In this document: positions 4,822 through 10,493 of the stretch, piece by piece
How the letters are laid out: each line of letters begins with the position of its first letter
Position numbering within the stretch: position 1 is the stretch's first letter
Source of the DNA: Holophagaceae bacterium
GTDB taxonomy: Bacteria > Acidobacteriota > Holophagae > Holophagales > Holophagaceae
Assembly: GCA_025353305.1 (NCBI GenBank)
Contig: JANXQX010000059.1
Location: 1-10,493 of the forward strand
Length of the DNA stretch: 10,493 bases
Direction of reading: 5' to 3'
Program-made: the position numbers and the translations under genes
The notes under the pieces: model-generated
Told to the model about the DNA's origin: nothing
The model's database searches: none
The model's input: only the letters and a program-made list of their open reading frames with translations

Positions 4822-6258
4822 ATGCGCCATTTTGTGCGCTTGGCGTTGGGCCTCATCCCGGTTATCGGGCTGGCCCAATCTCAGGCACCTTCTCCTGCTC
4901 CCGCTCCAGCCCCTGTCGGTCAGACGGCAGCCGCCGAAGACCCCGTTCTGGGTTCCCTGATTCAGGAAGCCCTGGATCGCAATCCGGACATTGCCAAGAC
5001 AAGGGCCTTGGTGGAGGCCGAAAAGGAGCGCATTCCCCAGGCCAAAGCCCTGCCCGATCCCACCCTCACGCTGGGCATCCAGAACGACGGATTCAAGGGG
5101 ATCCAGGTCGGGAAGATGGAGACCAGCTACTACCAGGTGATGCTCACGCAGCCGCTCCCCTGGCCAGGGAAACGCGGCCTTCGGGGAGAGATCACCAGCC
5201 TGGGCATCGAAACATCCCAGTCGGCGGCGGACCGTGCTCGCCTGAGCCTGATCGCGGATGTGAAGCGGGCCTATTTCGGTCTTCTCCTGGTTCGTGGACA
5301 AGTGGAGTTGCTGGATCAGCAGGCCCTGTTCTGGCAAAAGGCCAGCGACATCACCAAGGTGCGATATGAAGTCGGCCAGGGCTCCCAGGCCGACCTCCTC
5401 CGCGCCCAGCTCGAGCAGAACCGCATTCGGCAGACCCGCATCTCGCTCCGAGCAGAGGAACAGGTGCTGCTGGCGACGCTCAATCGATTGCGCGGCATAT
5501 CATCTGAATCGCCGGTTCCGACCACGGCCCGGCTTCAGGATCTTCTCCCGCAGGCAAGCCCGGCCTCGGTCTGGACCGAGCGTGCCGAGAAGGAGAGTCC
5601 CGAACTCCAGGCCGCCCGCATCGGCATCCGCCAGGCGGAACGGAGTCTGGACCTGGCCAAGCGGGACCGCTACCCCGACTTCGCCGTCAGTGCCGCGCTC
5701 ATGCCCCGAGGCGCCCTGGAGCCGATGTGGTCGGTTGGATTCTCCATCGGCCTTCCTCTTTGGTCCAGGCAGAAGCAGCAGCGGGCGGTCTCCGAGCAGG
5801 AGTTCCGCCGCCGGGCCCAGGGGTCGGATGCGGAAAGCATCCGCCTTCTTCTTGGTCAGCGCATCCAGGAGCGGGCTGCCCAGCTGGCGGCCGCCCTGGA
5901 TACCTTGCAGTTGTATCGCGAAGGGCTCCTGGTCCAGAGCGAATCCAGCTTCCAGGCCAATCTGGCGCAGTACGAAACCGGCCGGACCCCCTTCATCAGT
6001 GTCCTGGAGGCGCTCAACGGCTGGAACTCGGATCGCGGAGGCTTCCTCCAGGCCCTGGCCCAGGCGCAGGCGGTCCAGATCGCCCAGGAGGAATTCAATC
6101 TGTCGGGGACTCCCGGTATCACGGCGCAGGGCCTGAGTTCAGGTGCCATGGGCACGGGCGGGAGCACCAGCGGTTCCGCCATGCCTTCCACTCCCGCCAA
6201 ATCCGGAGCGGCCTCTGCCAGTGGTGGCGAAGGCAGTTCTACCGCGAAACCCATGTGA
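4822..6258 (+). CDS. cusC: TolC-family outer-membrane efflux factor, CusC/CzcC-like
   Basis: This encodes 478 residues. The start at 4822 has GGAG 7 bases upstream and begins with a signal peptide (MRHFVRLALGLIPVIGLAQS). The open frame extends upstream to 4666, but that part reads as noise. Two outer-membrane-efflux repeats follow, roughly 48-225 and 255-425. The pseudo-repeat shows in RYEVGQGSQADLL (181-193) and YETGRTPFISVLEA (384-397). QPLPWPGKRG (110-119) is typical of metal-RND outer-membrane partners. No lipobox cysteine is present, unlike E. coli CusC. The protein would form the trimeric outer-membrane channel through which the CusBA-like pump expels metal. A Gly/Ser/Ala-rich tail (about 432-478) extends past the domain and is low complexity. 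Only 13 bases separate it from the next gene, so the two are cotranscribed. Confidence 0.92.
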   Translation: MRHFVRLALGLIPVIGLAQSQAPSPAPAPAPVGQTAAAEDPVLGSLIQEALDRNPDIAKTRALVEAEKERIPQAKALPDPTLTLGIQNDGFKGIQVGKMETSYYQVMLTQPLPWPGKRGLRGEITSLGIETSQSAADRARLSLIADVKRAYFGLLLVRGQVELLDQQALFWQKASDITKVRYEVGQGSQADLLRAQLEQNRIRQTRISLRAEEQVLLATLNRLRGISSESPVPTTARLQDLLPQASPASVWTERAEKESPELQAARIGIRQAERSLDLAKRDRYPDFAVSAALMPRGALEPMWSVGFSIGLPLWSRQKQQRAVSEQEFRRRAQGSDAESIRLLLGQRIQERAAQLAAALDTLQLYREGLLVQSESSFQANLAQYETGRTPFISVLEALNGWNSDRGGFLQALAQAQAVQIAQEEFNLSGTPGITAQGLSSGAMGTGGSTSGSAMPSTPAKSGAASASGGEGSSTAKPM

Positions 6259-6271
6259 ACCGGAGCTGACC

Positions 6272-7747
6272 ATGATTGACGAACTGATTGAAACGACCCC
6301 CTCCCGCCCCTCACGCATCCGCACCCTCGGCCTGGTGGCCCTGGGATTGATCGCCGGGGTCGGCGGCACGATGCTCTTGGGCCCCGGCGCCAAGGACAGA
6401 CATCCGCACGAAGCCGCCAGCGCCTCGGCCCCCAAGAAGCAGATGTACCAGTGCCCCATGCACCCACAGATCATCATGGACCACCCAGGAAACTGCCCCA
6501 TCTGCGGCATGGCTTTGGTACCCATGGAGAGCGACGTCCCCAAGGACAAGGGAAAGCTCGTCTTCTACCGTTCCCCCATGAACCCGAGCCTCACCTCCCA
6601 GGTCCCCATGAAGGATGAGATGGGCATGGACTATGTGCCAGTTTTTGAAGGCGAGCTCAAGGGCGAGGCCACGGGCGTCGAAGATCATGCGGCGGTGAAG
6701 ATCGATCACGAACGCCAGCAGCTCATCGGCCTCAAGACGGAGAAAGTGGCAGAGGGGATGGTGAGCGGAGAACTCCGCGCTCTGGGTCGCGTGGCTGTGG
6801 ATGAAACCCGCGTCCGCAAGGTGAACGTGAAGGTGGAGGGCTTTGTCGAGAAGCTCTTCGTGGACTTCGTCGGCAAGCCCGTGGCCAAGGGTCAGCCTCT
6901 GTTCAGCCTCTACAGTCCTGAGTTCGTCAGTGCTCAGCGGGAATACCTGCTGGCCCTGTCGATGCAGAAGGCCCTCTCCGGCGGCTCGCTGCAGGGCAGC
7001 GGCGGGGAATTGCTGGACTCCGCCCGGCGCCGGCTCGGCCTGTGGGATGTGCCCAAGGAGACCATCGACCATCTCGAAAAGACCGGCGAGGTCCAGAAGG
7101 CCCTCCTCCTGCGCAGCCCCATCTCGGGCGTGGTGACCGTGAAGAACGTCATGGAGGGCGCTCGCATCACGCCGGCGGACATCCTCTTCGAGATCACGGA
7201 TCTCAGCCATGTCTGGGTGCTGGTGGATGTCTACGAAGCCGAACTGGGCCGCGTCAAGGTGGGCATGCCCGTCGAGTTGACGATCCAGTCGGCCGCTGGA
7301 ACAACGTTCAAAGGCCGGGTCGCCTTCGTGGATCCGATCATGGATCCCAAGACCCGCACCGCCAAGGCCCGCGTGGAATTTGCGAATCCCAAAGGCGAGC
7401 TGAAGCCAGAGATGTTCGGCGACGTGGTGCTCAAGGGCCAGGGACGCAAGGGCATCCTCGTTCCCCTTGATGCCGTGTTGGACGCCGGCACCACCAAGGT
7501 GGCCTTCGTGGCGTTGGGGGACGGCAAGTTCGAGCCCCGCGAAATCACCACCGGCGCCACGGTGGGAGAAAAAGTGGAGATCCGATCCGGCCTCAAGGCA
7601 GGTGAAGACGTCGTCGTCCGCGCCAACTTCCTGGTCGATTCCGAATCCCGCCTGAAGGCGGCATTGGCCCACTTGAGCCAAAAGGGCACCAGCACCGAGG
7701 GCCAGCAGGCCCCTTCTCAGCCGGCGCCGTCCGGCCACCAGCATTGA
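6272..7747 (+). CDS. cusB: Periplasmic membrane-fusion protein, CusB-like, with N-terminal heavy-metal-binding modules
   Basis: This encodes 491 residues. The ATG at 6272 has GGAG 6 bases upstream; a longer open frame from 6143 overlaps cusC and is not used. A single membrane anchor lies at about 17-36. Residues 59-85 form a Cys/His module (CPMHP then CPICGM; Cys61, His64, Cys75, Cys78), the same type as in the ATPase. A second copy at 98-124 keeps the frame (SPMNP ... MGMDYVPV) but has lost the cysteines. The adaptor body follows: beta-barrel strand VSGELRALGRV, lipoyl half-motif GFVEKLFVDFVGKPVAKGQPL (190-210), helical hairpin with SPEFVSAQREYL, second lipoyl half LLRSPISGVV, then barrel and membrane-proximal domains. 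It ends GHQH, a possible extra metal site. It bridges the RND pump and outer channel and, in CusB, hands metal to the pump. Confidence 0.94.
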   Translation: MIDELIETTPSRPSRIRTLGLVALGLIAGVGGTMLLGPGAKDRHPHEAASASAPKKQMYQCPMHPQIIMDHPGNCPICGMALVPMESDVPKDKGKLVFYRSPMNPSLTSQVPMKDEMGMDYVPVFEGELKGEATGVEDHAAVKIDHERQQLIGLKTEKVAEGMVSGELRALGRVAVDETRVRKVNVKVEGFVEKLFVDFVGKPVAKGQPLFSLYSPEFVSAQREYLLALSMQKALSGGSLQGSGGELLDSARRRLGLWDVPKETIDHLEKTGEVQKALLLRSPISGVVTVKNVMEGARITPADILFEITDLSHVWVLVDVYEAELGRVKVGMPVELTIQSAAGTTFKGRVAFVDPIMDPKTRTAKARVEFANPKGELKPEMFGDVVLKGQGRKGILVPLDAVLDAGTTKVAFVALGDGKFEPREITTGATVGEKVEIRSGLKAGEDVVVRANFLVDSESRLKAALAHLSQKGTSTEGQQAPSQPAPSGHQH

Positions 7748-7757
7748 GGGGGGCGGC

Positions 7758-10493
7758 ATGAGCGCACATGTAGGCTACGACCCCGAACACCCGACCTTCC
7801 TCCAGCGGATCATCCGCTTTTCGGCGGAGAACCGCTGGCTGGTGATGGCCGCCTCAGTGGTGCTGATCACCATGTCCTTCTGGACCATGCGAAACATCCC
7901 ACTGGATGCCCTGCCGGATCTCAGCGATACCCAGGTGATCGTCTACACCAAGTGGGACCGGAGCCCGGACATCCTCGAGGACCAGGTCACGTACCCCATC
8001 GTCACCGCCCTGCTCGGGGCCCCGAAGGTGAAGGCCGTACGGGCCCTTTCCGATTTCGGCTTTTCCTATGTCTATGTGATCTACGAGGACGGCACGGACA
8101 TCTACTGGGCTCGGTCCCGCACGCTGGAATACCTCAGCAAGATCACCTCCAGCCTGCCCCCGGGCGTGACGCCCGTCATCGGACCTGACGCCACCTCCGT
8201 GGGCTGGGTCTACCAGTACGCCCTGGTGGATCACAGCGGGAAACACAGCACGGATGAATTGCGGTCATTGCAGGACTGGTTTCTGCGCTATGGCATCCAG
8301 TCCACGCCCGGCGTGGCGGAAGTGGCCACAGTGGGCGGGCAGGCCAAGCAGTTCCAGGTGCAGCTCAATCCCAACAAGATGGCGGCCTACAAGATCCCCA
8401 TCGAAGCCGTCATCGGCGCCGTGAAATCTGCCAACTCCGAAGTGGGTGGGCGTCTGGTGGAGTACAGCGGCCGCGAGTACATGGTCCGGGGTCGCGGCTA
8501 CGTGAAGTCCACGCAGGATCTGGAGCAGGCGGTGCTCAAAGCGGAGAACGGCACGCCCGTGCGCCTGGGCGATGTGGCCACCGTGACCTTGGGGCCCGAG
8601 ATGCGCCGGGGCATCGCGGACCTGGACGGCCATGGGGACGTGGTGGGCGGCATCGTGGTCATGCGGCAGGGTGAGAATGCCCTGAATGTCATCGAGGCCG
8701 TGAAGGCGAAGATCAAGGATCTGAAGCAGGGACTTCCCGAGGGCGTGGACGTGATCACGGTCTATGACCGCTCAACACTGATCCACAACGCCATCAAGAC
8801 CGTGAAGCACAAACTGATCGAGGAGATGATCGTCGTCTCGATCATCATCCTGATCTTCCTCTGGCATGTGCCCTCCGCCATCGTCCCCATCATCACGATC
8901 CCCGTGAGCGTGGCCCTGGCCTTCATCCCGCTGTACGGCATCGGCCAGAACGCCAACCTGATGAGCCTCGCCGGCATCGCCATCTCCATCGGTGTGCTGG
9001 TGGATGGCGCCATCGTCGAGGTGGAGAACGCCTACAAGAAGATCGAGAAGTGGATCGAGGCCGGAAAACCCGGGAGCTTCTACGACGTCCGGCTCGAAGC
9101 ATTGATGGAGGTGGGCCCAAGCGTCTTCTTCTCCCTGCTGGTGGTGGCGGTGAGCTTCCTGCCCATCTTCACCCTGATGGATCAGGAGGGACGGCTCTTT
9201 AAACCTCTGGCCTTTTCCAAGAACTTCGCCATGGGCATTGCCGCGCTGCTGGCGCTGACCTTGGATCCGGCCATGCGCATGCTCTTTGCGCGGGTGGAGC
9301 CCTTCACCTTCAAGCCGAAGTGGCTGGCGTGGACCGCCACCCAGATCGCCGTCGGGAAGTACTACGCGGAGGAGAAGCATCCCATCAGCGTTTTCCTCCA
9401 CCGCATCTACGAACGGCCCTGCCGCTTCGTGGTGAAGCACGCCAAGGCGACCATCGGCGTCGCCGTGCTGCTGGTGCTGGCCACCATCCCCGCCTTCGTC
9501 TCCCTGGGCAGCGAGTTCATGCCGCCCCTGAACGAGGGAACGCTGCTCTACATGCCCTCCACGCTACCCGGCCTCAGCCAGACCGAGGCCCAACGCATCC
9601 TCCAGGTGCAGGACCGGCTGATCCGCACCGTGCCCGAAGTGGAACGCGTCTTCGGCAAGGCGGGACGGGCCGATACCTCCACGGATCCGGCCCCCTTCTC
9701 CATGATGGAGACGGTGATCATCCTGAAATCCGAGGATCAGTGGCGCGAAAAACCCCGCTGGTTCAGCTCCTGGGCGCCGGACTTCCTGAAGGGCATCCTG
9801 CGGCCCATCTGGCGGGACCGGATGACCCAGGAGGAGATCGTCGCCGAATTGGACCGTGTGGTGAAGCTCCCGGCCATTCCCAATGCCTGGACCATGCCCA
9901 TCAAGGCCCGGCTCGATATGCTCAGCACGGGCATCCGCACCCCCGTGGGCCTCAAGATCAACGGCGCGGACCTGGAGACCATCCAGAAGGTCGCCGTCGA
10001 TGCGGAGCGGGTCCTCCAGGGTGTGCCCGGCACCCGCAGCGCCTTCGCGGAGCGCACGGCCCAGGGCTACTTCCTGGATTTCGTGCTGAAGCGGGAGCAA
10101 CTCGCCCGCTATGGGCTCAGCGTCGAGCAGGCCAACACGCTGGTGATGACTGCCGTCGGCGGCGACAACCAGAGCACGGTCTACGATGGCCGGGCCCGCT
10201 ACCCCGTGAACGTGCGCTACGCCCGCGACTACCGAGAAAGCCCCGATGCCCTGAAGCGGGTCCTCATCCCCACGCCGAGCGGCGCCTTGATCCCCATGGA
10301 GGAGATCGCGGACCTGAAGTGGGCTACTGGCCCCGCCATGATCCGCGACGAGAACGGCCAGATGAACGGCTACGTGCTGGTGGATTTCGACACGTCGAAG
10401 ATCGACGTGGGCACCTATGTTCAGCACGCCAAGGCCGCCGTCGAGAAAGAGCTCAAACTTCCCGCGGGGTACAGCCTCACCTGGTCTGGCCAG
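7758..10493 (+). CDS. cusA: Heavy-metal RND efflux pump, CusA-like, partial (C-terminus off the right edge)
   Basis: 912 codons are in the window with no stop; relatives have about 1,040-1,070 residues, so TM8-12 are missing. Start MSAHVGYDPE has a GAGGGG ribosome site overlapping the cusB stop. TM1 is near 26-43, followed by the metal-RND motif NIPLDALPDLSDTQVIV (46-62). TM4 reads GVLVDGAIVEVEN (412-424), with Asp416 matching the proton-relay aspartate of CusA (Asp405). Met599 (LLYMPST), Met649 (FSMMETV) and Met721 (LDMLSTG) line up by recall with the three cleft methionines that bind Cu(I)/Ag(I) in E. coli CusA; Met402 and Met492 match two of its membrane methionines. A Trp-rich insertion lies near 663-690. 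The pump takes periplasmic metal (possibly also cytoplasmic) to the outer channel using the proton gradient. Copper/silver rather than zinc/cobalt is preferred because of the methionines. Confidence 0.95.
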   Translation, partial: MSAHVGYDPEHPTFLQRIIRFSAENRWLVMAASVVLITMSFWTMRNIPLDALPDLSDTQVIVYTKWDRSPDILEDQVTYPIVTALLGAPKVKAVRALSDFGFSYVYVIYEDGTDIYWARSRTLEYLSKITSSLPPGVTPVIGPDATSVGWVYQYALVDHSGKHSTDELRSLQDWFLRYGIQSTPGVAEVATVGGQAKQFQVQLNPNKMAAYKIPIEAVIGAVKSANSEVGGRLVEYSGREYMVRGRGYVKSTQDLEQAVLKAENGTPVRLGDVATVTLGPEMRRGIADLDGHGDVVGGIVVMRQGENALNVIEAVKAKIKDLKQGLPEGVDVITVYDRSTLIHNAIKTVKHKLIEEMIVVSIIILIFLWHVPSAIVPIITIPVSVALAFIPLYGIGQNANLMSLAGIAISIGVLVDGAIVEVENAYKKIEKWIEAGKPGSFYDVRLEALMEVGPSVFFSLLVVAVSFLPIFTLMDQEGRLFKPLAFSKNFAMGIAALLALTLDPAMRMLFARVEPFTFKPKWLAWTATQIAVGKYYAEEKHPISVFLHRIYERPCRFVVKHAKATIGVAVLLVLATIPAFVSLGSEFMPPLNEGTLLYMPSTLPGLSQTEAQRILQVQDRLIRTVPEVERVFGKAGRADTSTDPAPFSMMETVIILKSEDQWREKPRWFSSWAPDFLKGILRPIWRDRMTQEEIVAELDRVVKLPAIPNAWTMPIKARLDMLSTGIRTPVGLKINGADLETIQKVAVDAERVLQGVPGTRSAFAERTAQGYFLDFVLKREQLARYGLSVEQANTLVMTAVGGDNQSTVYDGRARYPVNVRYARDYRESPDALKRVLIPTPSGALIPMEEIADLKWATGPAMIRDENGQMNGYVLVDFDTSKIDVGTYVQHAKAAVEKELKLPAGYSLTWSGQ

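Noticed and set aside
4255..5337. 360-codon minus-strand frame across the Cys-rich gene and the start of cusC
   Set aside because: It overlaps the well-supported cusC signal peptide and first repeat antisense and has no recognisable domain.
6311..7759. 482-codon frame antisense to the whole cusB gene
   Set aside because: Its length is striking, but it is a His/Leu/Ala/Gly-rich shadow of the cusB codon pattern with no domain and no ribosome site that I could see.
8772..10427. Antisense frames of 222 and 287 codons inside cusA
   Set aside because: Asp/His/Gly-rich translations opposite conserved RND sequence; explained by codon bias.
1..10493. Insertion sequences, tRNA/rRNA genes, CRISPR arrays, phage genes
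   Set aside because: No transposase-like protein, terminal inverted repeat pair, RNA gene signature or regularly spaced repeat was found in reading the window.

Overview
The window is a copper/silver-type heavy-metal export locus from a high-GC Gram-negative bacterium. Two things point to a Gram-negative cell: a complete outer-membrane factor / membrane-fusion / RND trio, and several secreted small proteins. The high-GC codon usage and the set of small companion proteins remind me of Acidobacteriota of the Holophaga/Geothrix type. That assignment is an impression only; no rRNA or other taxonomic marker is present.

Layout. (1) Positions 1-707, minus strand: the N-terminal two thirds or so of a D-amino-acid-oxidase-family flavoprotein, cut by the left edge. 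(2) Positions 708-1019: a 312-base divergent intergenic region, AT-rich at 730-810. It contains a plausible minus-strand promoter and a C4/G4 dyad that looks like a CsoR/RcnR-family operator. (3) Positions 1020-4139, plus strand: a Met/His-rich periplasmic protein, a 41-residue single-span membrane protein, a 61-residue YHS-domain protein, and a Cu(+)-type P1B ATPase (CopA-like). The gaps between these genes hold RNA hairpins. (4) Positions 4140-4283: a 144-base gap. (5) Positions 4284-10493, plus strand: a Cys-rich secreted protein of unknown family, then tightly packed cusC-like, cusB-like and cusA-like genes (13- and 10-base gaps for the last two junctions). The cusA-like gene runs off the right edge after 912 codons.

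How the genes work together (inference from families). The P-type ATPase moves Cu(I)/Ag(I) from cytoplasm to periplasm. The CusCBA-like complex then carries periplasmic ions across the outer membrane. The Met/His-rich, Cys-rich and YHS proteins are candidate metal buffers or carriers feeding these pumps. The same zinc-ribbon-like heavy-metal-binding module (CPMHP...CP-CGM) sits at the N-terminus of both the ATPase and the fusion protein, and replaces the usual HMA domain in the ATPase. Copper/silver preference is supported by CPC, YN and MSxxSS motifs in the ATPase and by three periplasmic-cleft methionines in the RND protein. No metal sensor gene, two-component system, CopZ chaperone, multicopper oxidase, mobile element, RNA gene or CRISPR array was seen. 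All hairpins, promoters and operators were found by eye and are untested.
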